Positions 9,649-19,775 of a DNA stretch of 64,000 nucleotides are shown piece after piece. The notes beneath the pieces are model-generated. The model worked only from the letters and a program-made list of their open reading frames with translations, searched no databases and was not told the origin of the DNA. This DNA comes from Acinetobacter sp. WC-141 (lineage in GTDB: Bacteria > Pseudomonadota > Gammaproteobacteria > Pseudomonadales > Moraxellaceae). The stretch is taken from positions 124,001-188,000 of the forward strand of contig NZ_AMSS01000043.1 of the NCBI RefSeq assembly GCF_000313935.1. Direction: 5' to 3'. Position 1 is the first letter of the stretch; each line of letters begins with the position of its first letter. Made by a program: the position numbers and the translations under genes.

Positions 9649-10284
9649 ATGAATGATCGGATGAAATATGCCTTTTATAGGAACTGCTTGTCTGTATCTA
9701 TAGGCATTATTTCCTTCGGTTCGCTCTGTTTCTCAACAACCTCTGCTATAGCAGATACATCTAAAGTGGTCTGGTATCGTTATTATGATCAACACGGTAC
9801 GGCCAATATCAGTACTTCAGTCACTCCTGCTCATATACGTTACGGTTATGAAGTGCTAGATCGAAATATGCAAGTGATTAAAAGAAATCATTCATATAAT
9901 GCAGAGGCTGATTTAAATCAATCAAGTCAACGAGCATTATCGGCACGGCATAGAGAACAAGATATCAAATTAAAAAAAGCGTATAGCAATAGTAAGACCG
10001 CTTTGATTAAAAGAGATCAAGCATTACTTGCAATAAAAAAGCAAATTAACTATCAACAAGAACAACTCAACCAGTTACAACAAGATAAAATTTTATTTAA
10101 ACGTCAAGAAATGGAGTATTTCAGAAAAGGAGAAACAGTTCCTGAACGTCATAAGACTTTGATTGAAAACAATCTAAATAATATTAATCGGGTTAAACAA
10201 ACACTTGAAACTCTTTCCAAGACCTACCGCCGTACCAATAGCGAGTATGAAAATATTATCGAACGTTTAAAAAAGCTTGAATAA
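9649..10284 (+). CDS. Secreted coiled-coil protein with a DUF4124-like N-terminal region
   Basis: A 211-residue protein with an N-terminal signal-like segment (about residues 12-35, ending near SAIADT). It continues with WYRYYDQHGTANIS, which resembles the DUF4124 fold found on many secreted proteobacterial proteins. From about residue 85 to the end the sequence is highly charged, rich in Gln, Lys and Glu, and predicted coiled coil. The protein is probably periplasmic. It lies beside the pilus chemosensory operon but divergent from it, and 59 bp before an RND efflux operon, so its partner system is unknown. Confidence 0.7.
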   Translation: MNDRMKYAFYRNCLSVSIGIISFGSLCFSTTSAIADTSKVVWYRYYDQHGTANISTSVTPAHIRYGYEVLDRNMQVIKRNHSYNAEADLNQSSQRALSARHREQDIKLKKAYSNSKTALIKRDQALLAIKKQINYQQEQLNQLQQDKILFKRQEMEYFRKGETVPERHKTLIENNLNNINRVKQTLETLSKTYRRTNSEYENIIERLKKLE

Positions 10285-10343
10285 CTGTAAAGGTTTATCA
10301 AGAATAGGGGCAAAATAAAATTTGAATTATAGGATGATGCTGT

Positions 10344-11462
10344 ATGCATAAAATGCATCTCACCCCTTCTACTGTTTTTAAATTGAGTATTATTAGTTTA
10401 TGTTTGATTTTAGCTGCATGTAATCAGCAAGAAACTCCCAAAACTACAGCATCAGCTCCCTCAAAAATTGAACTCATTCCTCAAGACCTGATTGCAGTTA
10501 AAGAGGGAGCACTTGACTCTCAAACCGCATTTACAGGAACAATTCGAGCAGTTCAGCAAAGTTCAATTCAGGCTCAAGTGAGCGCCACAGCGACCACTGT
10601 AACTGCAAATGTTGGCCAGCAGGTACAAAAAGGCCAAGTTTTAGTCAGATTAAATAATCAGGACAATGTTGCACGATTAGCACAAGCACGCGCTAACCTT
10701 GCTTCAGCTCAATCTCAAGCGGAACTTGCACGTAATTTAATGAACCGAAAGCAAAGATTGTTTAACCAAGGATTCATTGCTCGTGTCGAGTTTGAACAGA
10801 GTCAGGTTGACTATAAAGGCCAACTTGAAAGTGTAAAAGCCCAGCAAGCAAATGTTGATATTGCTCGTAAGGCTGATCAAGATGGCATTATTACTAGCCC
10901 AATTTCAGGTGTCATTACTAAACGACAAGTCGAACCTGGTCAGACTGTATCAGTTGGCCAAACATTATTTGAAATCGTAAATCCAGACCAACTTGAAATA
11001 CAGGCCAAGTTACCAATTGAACAACAGTCTGCTCTTAAAGTAGGTAGCAGTATTCAATATCAGATTCAGGGAAATTCTAAACAGTTAAATGCGACGCTTA
11101 CACGTATTTCACCTGTTGCAGATCAAGATAGCCGTCAAATCGAGTTTTTTGCAGTTCCTAAAGAAAAAATTGATTCGTTAAGTATTGGGGCTTTCATTAA
11201 TGGAAATATTCTCCGTAATGACACTCAGCAAGGCCAAACGATTCCTTTAGATAGCATTCAAAATATACAACATGATCCTTTTGTATGGGTGGTACGTAAT
11301 CACACCATTCAAAAAGTTAAAATTCGTGTGATTGAACAGCGCTATAACGACAATATTGCTCTAGTTGATGGTTTACAACGCACAGATCTAGTGAGCCGTA
11401 TTCAATTTGAAGATTCCGACATTAATAAAAAAGTGACGGTTACAACCGACAAAAATAAATAA
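10344..11462 (+). CDS. RND efflux periplasmic adaptor (membrane fusion lipoprotein)
   Basis: A 372-residue HlyD/AcrA-family adaptor. The N-terminus has a lipobox LAAC (Cys about 26), so it is probably anchored in the inner membrane. Next come a split biotinyl-lipoyl domain (ATVTTANVGQQVQKGQVLV, then GIITSPISGVITKRQVEPGQTV), an alpha-helical hairpin between the halves (about 110-165), and beta-barrel and membrane-proximal domains. It joins the inner-membrane pump encoded 15 bp downstream to an outer-membrane channel, which must be encoded elsewhere. Confidence 0.92.
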   Translation: MHKMHLTPSTVFKLSIISLCLILAACNQQETPKTTASAPSKIELIPQDLIAVKEGALDSQTAFTGTIRAVQQSSIQAQVSATATTVTANVGQQVQKGQVLVRLNNQDNVARLAQARANLASAQSQAELARNLMNRKQRLFNQGFIARVEFEQSQVDYKGQLESVKAQQANVDIARKADQDGIITSPISGVITKRQVEPGQTVSVGQTLFEIVNPDQLEIQAKLPIEQQSALKVGSSIQYQIQGNSKQLNATLTRISPVADQDSRQIEFFAVPKEKIDSLSIGAFINGNILRNDTQQGQTIPLDSIQNIQHDPFVWVVRNHTIQKVKIRVIEQRYNDNIALVDGLQRTDLVSRIQFEDSDINKKVTVTTDKNK

Positions 11463-11477
11463 GGTAGCAAATAGCGT

Positions 11478-14400
11478 ATGTGGTTTACTCGAATCAGTGT
11501 GAAATATCCCGTTTTTACCATTATGATGATGATCAGCTTAATGGTACTCGGGTTAGCTTCTTGGAAACGTATGACGGTTGAAGAGTTTCCAAACGTCGAT
11601 TTCCCATTCGTAGTAGTGACTACGCAATATGCTGGTGCTTCACCCGAAGCAGTTGAGTCAGATATTACAAAAAAACTCGAAGATCAGATCAATACAATTT
11701 CAGGGATTAAACAAATCACTTCACGCTCAAGTGAAGGCTTTTCGATGATTGTGGCTGAGTTTAATCTCGATACCTCATCAGCCCTTGCAGCACAAGATGT
11801 TCGTGACAAAATTGCACCTGTCACCGCCCAATTTCGTGATGAAATTGATACACCGATTGTACAACGCTACGATCCCTCTTCTAGCCCAATCATGTCAGTT
11901 GTATTTGAATCAAATAGCATGAGTTTGGCTCAATTAAGTTCATATGTAGATAAACGTATCGTGCCCCAGCTTAAAACCGTGTCTGGTGTCGGTAATGTGA
12001 ATTTATTGGGGGATGCCAAACGGCAAATACGAATAAAAATTCTTCCTGAGCAACTACAAAGTTACGGCATTGGGATTGATCAAGTCATCAATACGCTAAA
12101 AAATGAAAATATTGAAGTTCCCGCGGGCACCCTACAACAAAAGAATTCTGAACTGGTTGTACAGATTCAATCAAGGGTCATTCATCCGCTTGCATTTGGC
12201 GATTTGGTGATTGCCAATAAAAATGGTTCACCCATTTTTTTAAAGCAAGTAGCAACTGTTGAGGACACACAAGCTGAACTACAATCGAGTGCCTTTTATA
12301 ATGGAAGAACTGCGGTCTCTGTCGATATCTTAAAAAGTTCCGATGCCAATGTGATTCAGGTTGTCGATAAAACCTACCAAACTTTAGAGAAATTAAAAAC
12401 ACAAATGCCTGCGGGTTTAAACTACAAAGTCGTAGCCGATAGCTCGAAAGGAATTCGTGCTTCAATTAAAGATGTAACCCGCACCATTATTGAAGGTGCC
12501 GCCTTAGCCGTTTTAATTGTTCTATTATTTTTAGGCTCTTTCCGCTCTACCGTCATTACAGGCTTAACCTTACCAATTACTCTGCTAGGAACCCTAACGT
12601 TCATTTGGGCTTTTGGTTTTAGCATTAATATGATGACGCTATTAGCCCTATCGCTCAGTATTGGTCTTTTAATTGATGATGCGATTGTAGTTCGGGAAAA
12701 CATCGTAAGACATACTGAACTTGGCAAAGATCATGTGACTGCAGCCCTTGATGGCACGAAAGAAATTGGTTTAGCCGTACTCGCAACCACGCTGACCATC
12801 GTAGCGGTATTTTTACCTGTTGCCTTTATGGGCGGACTGATTGGACGTTTCTTTTATCAGTTTGGCGTAACGGTCAGTACAGCTGTTTTAATTTCAATGT
12901 TTATTAGTTTTACGCTTGATCCAATGTTGTCTGCTCATTGGAAAGATCCGGTTAAGAAAAAAGATAATTTGCTACAACGCTTTTTTAACCATATTTCTAA
13001 TTTGTTAGATCGGCTTACTCATGTTTATGAAAATCTCTTAAAGCTGGCTTTACGTTTCCGTTTGATCACAGTCATTATTGCAATTGCTTCATTATTTGCG
13101 GCACTAGGACTGTCTAAACTCATCGGGACCGAATTTGTACCTACCCCAGACAAAGGTGAAGTCCGCATTCAATTTGAAACCCCTGTAGATGCATCTTTGG
13201 AATATACCCAAGCGAAATTACATCAAGTAGATAAAATTATTAGACAATTTCCTGATGTGGTTTCCACTTATGGCGTGGTCAACAGTGAAGTAGACTCTGG
13301 TAAAAACCATGCAGGGTTAGGTGTGACCTTAAAGCCAAAACAAGAACGTAGCTCAGATCTGAATACACTCAATAATGAGTTCCGCGATCGTTTGCAAAGT
13401 GTAGCGGGTATTCGAGTGACTTCTGTTGCAGCAGCACAAGATTCTGTCTCTGGCGGACAAAAGCCAATCATGATCTCTATTAAAGGATCTGACCTAAATG
13501 AACTACAAAAAATTTCAGATCGTTTTATTGCTGAAATGGAAAAAATTAAAGGTGTAGTTGATTTAGAAAGTTCATTGAAAGAACCGAAACCGACTCTGGG
13601 TGTTCATATTAATCGTGTACTGGCAAGTGATTTGGGTTTATCTGTTTCTCAGATTGCCAACGCGATTCGCCCATTAATTGCTGGCGATAACGTAACGACT
13701 TGGGAAGATCGCGATGGGGAAAATTATGATGTGAATGTACGTTTAAATGAAAATAAACGTATGCTTCCGCAAGATGTGCAGAACCTATATCTCAATTCCA
13801 ATAAGACCAATGCGACTGGGCAAAAGATATTAGTTCCACTTAGCGCAGTTGCAACAACCGAAGAAAAACTCGGCGCTTCACAAATTAACCGACGTGATCT
13901 TGAGCGTGAAGTATTAATTGAGGCAAATACCTCAGGACGACCTAGTGGCGACATTGGTCAAGACATCGATAAAATGCAAAAGGCATTTAAACTACCTGCT
14001 GGATATACATTTGATACTCAAGGGGCAAATGCTGACATGGCTGAATCTGCTGGATATGCATTAACAGCCATCACCCTATCGATTGTATTTATCTATATTG
14101 TTTTAGGTTCTCAGTTTAATAGCTTTATTCATCCAGCTGCCATTATGACCTCTTTACCATTGTCACTCATTGGCGTTTTTCTTGCCCTATTCTTATTCAA
14201 CAGCACCCTGAACCTATTTTCAATTATTGGCATTATCATGTTGATGGGGCTAGTCACCAAAAATGCGATTTTGCTGATCGATTTTATTAAGAAAGCAATG
14301 GATCAGGGGACAAGCCGTTACGATGCTATTTTACAAGCAGGCAAAACACGTTTACGTCCAATTTTAATGACGACAAGTGCCATGGTCATGGGTATGGTTC

Positions 14401-14576
14401 CTTTAGCTTTAGGTCTTGGCGAAGGCGGTGAGCAAAGCGCACCAATGGCTCACGCTGTGATTGGGGGAGTAATTACCTCTACCCTATTGACTCTTGTGGT
14501 TGTACCCGTCATTTTCACTTATCTAGATGACTTGAAAAACTTTATGCTGCGTCAAACTCGACGATTCATGTCATAA
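11478..14576 (+). CDS. RND efflux transporter, inner-membrane pump (HAE-1 / MdtBC-like)
   Basis: A 1032-residue AcrB-type proton antiporter with the usual two halves: N-terminal TM1, a large periplasmic loop (about 35-335), TM2-7, a second loop (about 560-860) and TM8-12. The proton-relay aspartate pair in TM4 is visible as [10 protein letters not shown] (Asp400, Asp401). The start [13 protein letters not shown] and the [11 protein letters not shown] segment fit the hydrophobic/amphiphilic exporter group rather than CzcA-type metal pumps. It lies in a two-gene operon with its adaptor and no TolC-family gene. Substrate unknown. It is not obviously AdeB, AdeG or AdeJ. Confidence 0.93.
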   Translation: MWFTRISVKYPVFTIMMMISLMVLGLASWKRMTVEEFPNVDFPFVVVTTQYAGASPEAVESDITKKLEDQINTISGIKQITSRSSEGFSMIVAEFNLDTSSALAAQDVRDKIAPVTAQFRDEIDTPIVQRYDPSSSPIMSVVFESNSMSLAQLSSYVDKRIVPQLKTVSGVGNVNLLGDAKRQIRIKILPEQLQSYGIGIDQVINTLKNENIEVPAGTLQQKNSELVVQIQSRVIHPLAFGDLVIANKNGSPIFLKQVATVEDTQAELQSSAFYNGRTAVSVDILKSSDANVIQVVDKTYQTLEKLKTQMPAGLNYKVVADSSKGIRASIKDVTRTIIEGAALAVLIVLLFLGSFRSTVITGLTLPITLLGTLTFIWAFGFSINMMTLLALSLSIGLLIDDAIVVRENIVRHTELGKDHVTAALDGTKEIGLAVLATTLTIVAVFLPVAFMGGLIGRFFYQFGVTVSTAVLISMFISFTLDPMLSAHWKDPVKKKDNLLQRFFNHISNLLDRLTHVYENLLKLALRFRLITVIIAIASLFAALGLSKLIGTEFVPTPDKGEVRIQFETPVDASLEYTQAKLHQVDKIIRQFPDVVSTYGVVNSEVDSGKNHAGLGVTLKPKQERSSDLNTLNNEFRDRLQSVAGIRVTSVAAAQDSVSGGQKPIMISIKGSDLNELQKISDRFIAEMEKIKGVVDLESSLKEPKPTLGVHINRVLASDLGLSVSQIANAIRPLIAGDNVTTWEDRDGENYDVNVRLNENKRMLPQDVQNLYLNSNKTNATGQKILVPLSAVATTEEKLGASQINRRDLEREVLIEANTSGRPSGDIGQDIDKMQKAFKLPAGYTFDTQGANADMAESAGYALTAITLSIVFIYIVLGSQFNSFIHPAAIMTSLPLSLIGVFLALFLFNSTLNLFSIIGIIMLMGLVTKNAILLIDFIKKAMDQGTSRYDAILQAGKTRLRPILMTTSAMVMGMVPLALGLGEGGEQSAPMAHAVIGGVITSTLLTLVVVPVIFTYLDDLKNFMLRQTRRFMS

Positions 14577-14634
14577 TGCAGCGATTATCGTATAATCTGC
14601 GTTTTTATAACGCTTAACTTTTAGGACTTTTTCC

Positions 14635-16350
14635 ATGCGCGCAAGCCGCTTTTTATTTGCAACGTTGAGAGAAACCCCAAATGATGCTGAAGTGATTTCA
14701 CACCAGCTCATGTTACGTGCGGGGATGATTCGTAAATTGGCATCTGGTTTATATACATGGCTGCCGATGGGAACACGTGTGCTTAAAAAAGTAGATGCGA
14801 TTGTTCGTGAAGAAATGAACTGCTCAGGTGCAATGGAAGTATTCATGCCCGTGACTCAACCCGCAAGTCTTTGGGAAGAATCGGGTCGATATGAACAATA
14901 TGGTCCTGAATTATTACGCTTTAAAGATCGTCATACGAACCCATTTGTACTTGGGCCAACGCATGAAGAAGTTATTACAGACATGGCGCGTAACGAACTT
15001 AAAAGTTATAAGCAGCTTCCTGTAAATTTCTATCAAATTCAAACCAAATTCCGTGATGAAATTCGTCCACGTTTTGGTGTAATGCGTTCACGTGAGTTCA
15101 TCATGAAAGATGCTTATTCTTTCCATGCAACTCAAGAGTCATTACAAGAAACTTATGACGTGATGTACGACACCTATAGCCGCATTTTCACTCGCTTAGG
15201 TCTAGACTTCCGCCCAGTACAAGCCGACACAGGTTCTATTGGTGGTTCAGCTTCACACGAATTCCATGTATTGGCTGCGAGTGGTGAAGATGACATCGCA
15301 TTTTCAACTGAATCTGATTATGCAGCAAACGTTGAAATGGCTGAGGCTGTTTTAGTGGGTGAACGCGCAGCACCTACACAAGAACTAAAATTGGTTGAAA
15401 CACCAAACCAAAAAACAATTGATGATGTATGCCAATTCTTAAATGCTGATCCAAAGCAATCGGTTAAAGCATTATTGGTCCAAGGTGTTGCAGACGAAAA
15501 AGGTCATGTTCCTGTCGTTGCTCTATTTGTACGTGGCGACCACGAACTAAATGAGATTAAAGCTGAGAAACATCCTTTAGTTGCTGCACCTCTTACTTTT
15601 GCAACTGAAGAGCAACTTCAAGCATTTGGTTTAACGGCTGGGTTTACTGGTCCACAAGGTTTAGTCGAAAAAGGCTTAACCGTAATTATTGACCGTGCTG
15701 CATCTGTTCTTTCTGACTTCATTGCTGGTGCAAATGAAGCTGACAAACATGCGGTTGGCGTAAACTGGGAACGTGATGCACAAATTAGCGAAGTTTTTGA
15801 CTTACGTAATGTGGTTGAAGGCGACCCATCTCCAGATGGCAAAGGCACACTACAAATTAAACGTGGTATTGAAGTAGGTCATATTTTCCAGCTTGGTACT
15901 AAATATTCTGAAGCTTTAGGCTGTAAAGTTCTAGGCGAAGATGGCAAACCATTTACAGTAACTATGGGATGCTACGGTATTGGTGTAACACGTGTTGTTG
16001 CAGCTGCAATTGAACAAAACTACGATGACAAAGGTATTATCTGGCCACAAGCCATTGCACCTTTTGAAATTGCCATTGTTCCAATGAATGCACACAAATC
16101 ACCACGCACTCTTGAAGCAGCAGAAGCACTTTATGCAGAACTTCAAGCTCAAGGTTTTGATGTGTTGCTTGATGATCGTAACGAACGTCCAGGTGTTAAG
16201 TTCTCTGACCTTGAATTGATGGGTATTCCACACCGTATTGTGATTGGTGAAAAAGGTCTTGATGCTGGTACTTTTGAATATAAAGGCCGTCGCGATGCTG
16301 AAGCGAGCAATTTAACGAAAGAAGAACTTTTAGCTAAGTTAGCGCGTTAA
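14635..16350 (+). CDS. proS: Prolyl-tRNA synthetase
   Basis: A 571-residue class II synthetase charging tRNA-Pro. Motif 1 to 3 regions are visible: [15 protein letters not shown] at the start, [34 protein letters not shown] (motif 2) and [11 protein letters not shown] (motif 3). The insertion (editing) domain lies between residues about 230 and 390. The C-terminal anticodon-binding domain has FEIAIVPMN and [13 protein letters not shown]. The length matches the E. coli enzyme. The gene follows the RND pump by 58 bp, probably with its own promoter. Confidence 0.98.
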   Translation: MRASRFLFATLRETPNDAEVISHQLMLRAGMIRKLASGLYTWLPMGTRVLKKVDAIVREEMNCSGAMEVFMPVTQPASLWEESGRYEQYGPELLRFKDRHTNPFVLGPTHEEVITDMARNELKSYKQLPVNFYQIQTKFRDEIRPRFGVMRSREFIMKDAYSFHATQESLQETYDVMYDTYSRIFTRLGLDFRPVQADTGSIGGSASHEFHVLAASGEDDIAFSTESDYAANVEMAEAVLVGERAAPTQELKLVETPNQKTIDDVCQFLNADPKQSVKALLVQGVADEKGHVPVVALFVRGDHELNEIKAEKHPLVAAPLTFATEEQLQAFGLTAGFTGPQGLVEKGLTVIIDRAASVLSDFIAGANEADKHAVGVNWERDAQISEVFDLRNVVEGDPSPDGKGTLQIKRGIEVGHIFQLGTKYSEALGCKVLGEDGKPFTVTMGCYGIGVTRVVAAAIEQNYDDKGIIWPQAIAPFEIAIVPMNAHKSPRTLEAAEALYAELQAQGFDVLLDDRNERPGVKFSDLELMGIPHRIVIGEKGLDAGTFEYKGRRDAEASNLTKEELLAKLAR

Positions 16351-16590
16351 TTACATCCATGTCACTGCCTCAAATGGTAGTGACATGCAAATGTTATTTA
16401 TATAAGCAATACCTTACTTTTGTTTTGGCAAAAGTAACAAAACCATTTGTATGACTGACGGTACGTCCATGCTACCGCAGCCATACAAGCGGCATCCATG
16501 CCGCCATCACAATAGTAAATTTCATATTATTGTACTTAAATAAAAAAACTGCCTCTCAAAAGAAACAGTTTTTTCATCGCCATATAAAAT
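16351..16590. repeat. Hairpin-rich intergenic stretch after proS
   Basis: No gene is seen. It holds a 12-bp hairpin at 16358-16387, a perfect 9-bp hairpin TTACTTTTG/CAAAAGTAA at 16414-16437, a long imperfect hairpin at 16447-16488 with TTGTATG/CATACAA ends, and GCGGCA/TGCCGC at 16489-16504. Such a chain of palindromes looks like a dispersed structured intergenic repeat. From one window I can see only one copy. Confidence 0.6.
16542..16574 (-). terminator. Intrinsic terminator of the YegP-like gene
   Basis: AAAAAACTG and CAGTTTTTT arms end 17 bases after the stop of the minus-strand gene. Both flanks are homopolymeric, so it is possibly bidirectional. Confidence 0.65.
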
Positions 16591-16932
16591 TTATGCCTGA
16601 ACCGTTAAGTCCTTGATATTGGTTGATGAACCATTTGTTTTAACAGACTCAATTCCTTTATCTCGTGAAGCTTCACTTGCATAGAACTGACTCGTGCCAA
16701 TAATTTGATGATTTGCAGCTTTTAAATTGAAATAAGGTTTCCCATTCTTTGCAGTTAAACGCTCATATCGTGCGTCATCACCACTATTTTTCTGAATTGA
16801 TTCAATACCATTTACCGCAGAAGCTTTAGCCTTATATAGCTCACTATTTAAAATAGGTTCACCATTTCCTGCTTTTAAAATAAAGCGGTATTGTCCATCA
16901 CTCGCTAGTGAAATTTCGTACCATCCTGCCAT
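16591..16932 (-). CDS. YegP-type DUF1508 protein
   Basis: A 113-residue protein made of two tandem DUF1508 repeats. Repeat one contains GWYEISLASDGQYRFILKAGNGEPIL and a later GIESIQKNS. Repeat two contains RLTAKNGKPYFNLKAANHQIIG and GIESVKTNG. The family is small, soluble and widespread in bacteria, with no established biochemical role. It lies alone in the minus orientation, with its own terminator. Confidence 0.88.
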   Translation of the reverse strand: MAGWYEISLASDGQYRFILKAGNGEPILNSELYKAKASAVNGIESIQKNSGDDARYERLTAKNGKPYFNLKAANHQIIGTSQFYASEASRDKGIESVKTNGSSTNIKDLTVQA

Positions 16933-17015
16933 AAAAACCTCATTTTTTTGTTGGTGTGGGTATGACTTTCGTTATTATTCTGGACGAAAGTTATTTGTTA
17001 TTTATGACAATATAA

Positions 17016-17049
17016 ATGGGCTATCATTCTTTGAATAGCCCATTTTTTA
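17016..17049. terminator. Terminator-like hairpin
   Basis: ATGGGCTAT and ATAGCCCAT arms enclose a ten-base loop, followed by TTTTTT on the plus strand and a weaker T-rich tail on the minus strand. It lies downstream of the minus-strand YjdM-like gene. Confidence 0.6.
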
Positions 17050-17143
17050 TACTTTTTCGTAATAAAATTAGAATGATGTTAGAAATTTAAAAAGTAGAGA
17101 TATAAGTGCATATCTCTACTGAAATGTAATGAAAATTAACAAT

Positions 17144-17488
17144 TTAAGCTTTTTTTACAAATTCAGATTTTAATTTCATCTGACCAATGCCATCAATTTT
17201 ACAATCGATATTGTGACCATCGCTCGCATCTGGAACTAAGCGAATGGTTTTTACTTTTGTACCTACTTTCACAACTGAAGATGAACCTTTAATTTTTAAG
17301 TCTTTAATGACAGTGACGCTATCGCCATCAGCTAATACATTTCCATTAGCATCTTTAATAATTTCTTGTTCTTCGGTAAGCGATGCTTCCCCTTCTTTCC
17401 ACTCATTTGAGCATTCAGGACAGATTAATAAGTCGCCATCTTGGTAAGTATATTCTGATTGGCATTTTGGGCAATTTGGCAAAGACAT
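17144..17488 (-). CDS. yjdM: Zinc-ribbon protein of the YjdM/PhnA family
   Basis: A 114-residue protein starting at the ATG at 17488. An upstream in-frame ATG adds 14 residues that do not fit the family. The N-terminal zinc ribbon has CPKC and CPEC pairs (residues 5-8 and 24-27). A KOW/SH3-like domain follows, with [13 protein letters not shown] and [10 protein letters not shown]. Although long called an alkylphosphonate-uptake protein, the family has no proven phosphonate role and none of the phn genes is nearby. Confidence 0.9.
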   Translation of the reverse strand: MSLPNCPKCQSEYTYQDGDLLICPECSNEWKEGEASLTEEQEIIKDANGNVLADGDSVTVIKDLKIKGSSSVVKVGTKVKTIRLVPDASDGHNIDCKIDGIGQMKLKSEFVKKA

Positions 17489-17579
17489 GAAAAAAATCTC
17501 AAAAAGTATATTATGCGAGATATGACTCATTTTTTAAAGTTTTAAATAAAACACTTTTACCAAAAAAAAATTTATATAT

Positions 17580-17945
17580 TTACTTTGAGTTTTTACTTAA
17601 TAAATATTCTTTCAAAATAATTGCATGGTTATTCTCTACATCTTTTGCTGAATATAAAAGCGTAACTGTATGTTCTGCTGCGATGTGTTGTAGCTCTTCA
17701 ACTGCGGGGTTTGTTTCAAGTTCTTTTAAATAACGCTGCTTAAATTCTTGCCAATGATCAGGAGTTACTGCATGGAACCACTTTCTAAGTTTAATTGAAG
17801 GCGCCACTTCTTTTAACCACAAATCCAAATGAGCATTTTCCTTACTAATTTCCCTACTCCATAAACGGTCAACCAAAATTCGCTTACCGTCACTCGGGTC
17901 AGCAGTTTCATAAATTCTTATAATTTGGATATCCATTTCTGACAC
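17580..17945 (-). CDS. DUF488 family protein (YeaO-like)
   Basis: A 121-residue protein with the family signature RIYE, DGKRILVDRLWSR and LRKWFHAVTPDHWQEFKQRY. The fold is conserved, but no activity is established for this group. It is transcribed away from rutD, so the 165-bp spacer must contain divergent promoters. Confidence 0.88.
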   Translation of the reverse strand: MSEMDIQIIRIYETADPSDGKRILVDRLWSREISKENAHLDLWLKEVAPSIKLRKWFHAVTPDHWQEFKQRYLKELETNPAVEELQHIAAEHTVTLLYSAKDVENNHAIILKEYLLSKNSK

Positions 17946-18057
17946 CTACTCAGCTTAATCTAAATATCATTGGCTTAATCATCACATTGATTTGTCTTCC
18001 TCTACAATCTAAATCTTTTGCGCTAAATATTGTCTCAATTTGCCATTATTTATTAAT

Positions 18058-18076
18058 TCAGGCATATAAATTGCTT
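18058..18076 (+). promoter_or_regulatory. Sigma54-type promoter of rutDE
   Basis: AGGCAT ... TTGCTT gives GG at 18061-18062 and GC at 18073-18074, the exact GG-N10-GC spacing of -24/-12 promoters. Transcription would begin near 18086, about 25 bases before rutD. E. coli rut genes are nitrogen-regulated through NtrC and sigma54, which fits. Confidence 0.65.
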
Positions 18077-18092
18077 TTGAATTCGTTATTAT

Positions 18093-18108
18093 TTTATCAA
18101 ATGGTAAA
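18093..18108 (-). promoter_or_regulatory. RutR-box-like operator before rutD
   Basis: On the minus strand this reads TTTACCATTTGATAAA, agreeing at 13 of 16 positions with a sequence fitting the RutR box (TTGACCA, two bases, TGGTCAA). It lies between the predicted start of transcription and the rutD ATG and covers the place of the ribosome binding site. The same 16 bp recurs before rutA. Confidence 0.6.
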
Positions 18109-18110
18109 AA

Positions 18111-18917
18111 ATGAAATATTATATTTATCCATGTTCATCTCAGGAAGATGCCCCATATCTGATTATGTCATCTGGGTTAGGTGGTCATGCTAGTTTTTGG
18201 AGTCCACAACTCGAATTATTAAGTGCACATTTCAACGTCGTGACTTATGACCAAGAAGGTTGTCATCAAGACAGTGCTTTATTACCTTCACATTACCATA
18301 TGTGTGATATGGCAAATCAAGTACTACACTTATTAGAACATCTTCAAATTCATGAGTTCCATATGATCGGGCATGCTTTGGGCGGCATCATCGGAATGGA
18401 ACTCGCAAAGCAACTACAATCCAGCTCAATTACCATGCTCAGCCTGACACTGATTAATGCTTGGGATATGCTAGATATCCATACGCAAAAATGTTTTGAT
18501 GCCCGTATCACATTGTTAGCATCGGCAGGTGCTGAAGCCTATGTGCGTGCACAGGCATTATTTTTGTATCCTCAAGCATGGATTTCTCAGAATCATAGCC
18601 ACATTAAAAGTACTGAAGATATTCAACTCCAAGGTTTTCCGCCCAAGACAAATGTCTTTGCCCGACTCAAGGCATTAATGAATTTTCAATTGCAGGCAGA
18701 GCACGTACAGGCACTACAAGACACTGCAATTCATATCATTGCCAATCAAGATGATTTTTTAGTTCCAGTACATAAATCACAAGATCTTTTTACCAAACTC
18801 GGTCATGGTCAACTCTGCATTTTACCTTCTGGTGCCCATGCTTCCACAGTGACCGAATCTCAACAACTAAATCAAACTTTCATTCAATTTTTCCATAGCA
18901 TTAAGGCCTTATCATGA
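18111..18917 (+). CDS. rutD: RutD, alpha/beta hydrolase of uracil catabolism
   Basis: A 268-residue alpha/beta hydrolase thought to speed hydrolysis of aminoacrylate/carbamate intermediates in the Rut pathway. The oxyanion region [11 protein letters not shown], the nucleophile-elbow-like [11 protein letters not shown] and the C-terminal histidine in GAHAST are present. The N-terminus aligns with the known RutD start, supporting the ATG at 18111 even though no good Shine-Dalgarno precedes it. The stop overlaps rutE by four bases (ATGA). This is the first gene of a separate rutDE unit. Confidence 0.93.
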   Translation: MKYYIYPCSSQEDAPYLIMSSGLGGHASFWSPQLELLSAHFNVVTYDQEGCHQDSALLPSHYHMCDMANQVLHLLEHLQIHEFHMIGHALGGIIGMELAKQLQSSSITMLSLTLINAWDMLDIHTQKCFDARITLLASAGAEAYVRAQALFLYPQAWISQNHSHIKSTEDIQLQGFPPKTNVFARLKALMNFQLQAEHVQALQDTAIHIIANQDDFLVPVHKSQDLFTKLGHGQLCILPSGAHASTVTESQQLNQTFIQFFHSIKALS

Positions 18918-19501
18918 ATGCAAAAACATTAAACATTGTAGATCAACTCTTTTTAGAAGCTAGAACCCACAGCACGTGGTTAGATAAAGCCGTCAGCCCC
19001 GAGCAAATTCAACAAATTTATGATCTGGTCAAAATGGCACCGACTTCTGCCAACTGTAGTCCTGCTCGTTTTGTATTTTTAACAACACCTGAAGCTAAAC
19101 AAAAACTCAAGCCAGCATTGTCGTCTGGCAATGTAGAAAAGACGATCACAGCTCCTGTCACTGTTTTGGTTGCAACCGATGCAAGATTTTATGACAAACT
19201 ACCAGAACTATTTCCGTATGCTGATGCAAAATCATGGTTTACATCAAGTGAAGCCGTAGCACATGAAACAGCCTTTCGTAATAGTTCATTGCAAGCTGCA
19301 TATTTAATTATGGCATGCCGTAGTTTAGGTTTAGATACGGGTCCAATGTCTGGTTTTGATGCGAAACAAGTTGATGAGCTATTTTTTGCAGGGACAAATC
19401 ATCATATTAATCTCATCATTAACATCGGCTATGGCGACCCTCAGAAAGTTTATACACGCCTTCCCCGTTTAAATTTTGAAGAGGCTTGTCGGGTGGAATG
19501 A
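18914..19501 (+). CDS. rutE: RutE, malonic semialdehyde reductase-type nitroreductase
   Basis: A 195-residue nitroreductase-family protein that should reduce malonic semialdehyde to 3-hydroxypropionate, the last Rut step. Family motifs are visible: [16 protein letters not shown] (FMN contact), [22 protein letters not shown] and INIGYGDP. It is translationally coupled to rutD and followed by an intrinsic terminator. Confidence 0.93.
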   Translation: MNAKTLNIVDQLFLEARTHSTWLDKAVSPEQIQQIYDLVKMAPTSANCSPARFVFLTTPEAKQKLKPALSSGNVEKTITAPVTVLVATDARFYDKLPELFPYADAKSWFTSSEAVAHETAFRNSSLQAAYLIMACRSLGLDTGPMSGFDAKQVDELFFAGTNHHINLIINIGYGDPQKVYTRLPRLNFEEACRVE

Positions 19502-19556
19502 GTTAAGTCCATAACACCCTCTTCAATCTCAAAAGAGAAATACTTTAGTTCTACAC

Positions 19557-19580
19557 GGCGACTTCAATGTCGCCTTTTTT
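19557..19580 (+). terminator. Intrinsic terminator of rutDE
   Basis: GGCGAC/GTCGCC arms with a six-base loop are followed by six T. It cleanly separates rutDE from the rutABCFG unit. Confidence 0.85.
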
Positions 19581-19668
19581 GTTCTGCTGTTTTAAAACAT
19601 TGGATGTCATACACACTCCAAAAGTAAAATTGATCAAATGAAGCACAATGAAGCAAGTTAGTTTCTCC

Positions 19669-19676
19669 TTGGTGCA
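19669..19676 (+). promoter_or_regulatory. Possible NtrC half-site upstream of rutA
   Basis: TTGGTGCA matches one half of the NtrC enhancer motif and lies about 90 bp upstream of the -24 element. The partner half-site is poor, so this is tentative. Confidence 0.35.
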
Positions 19677-19690
19677 TAATTGCATTATTT

Positions 19691-19706
19691 TTTACCATTT
19701 GATAAA
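19691..19706 (+). promoter_or_regulatory. RutR-box-like operator before rutA
   Basis: TTTACCATTTGATAAA is the inverted copy of the element before rutD. With flanks, 21 bases are shared. It sits about 55 bp upstream of the rutA sigma54 element, between the putative enhancer and the promoter. Confidence 0.6.
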
Positions 19707-19758
19707 AACTATACCAAACAATAAATACAATGCATTGATAAACATATAAATATAAAAG

Positions 19759-19775
19759 TTGGCACGCACTATGCA
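19759..19775 (+). promoter_or_regulatory. Sigma54-type promoter of rutABCFG
   Basis: TTGGCACG, four bases, then ATGCA. GG at 19761-19762 and GC at 19773-19774 are ten bases apart. The -24 half is an exact consensus match. Transcription would start near 19786, giving a leader of about 74 bases before rutA. Confidence 0.75.

Noticed and set aside
12178-12727. Two overlapping minus-strand frames inside the RND pump gene
   Set aside because: Shadows of the pump coding sequence, without ribosome sites or recognisable domains.
17987-18193. 68-codon plus-strand frame before rutD
   Set aside because: It overlaps the rutD start and the sigma54 element in another frame, with no ribosome site.
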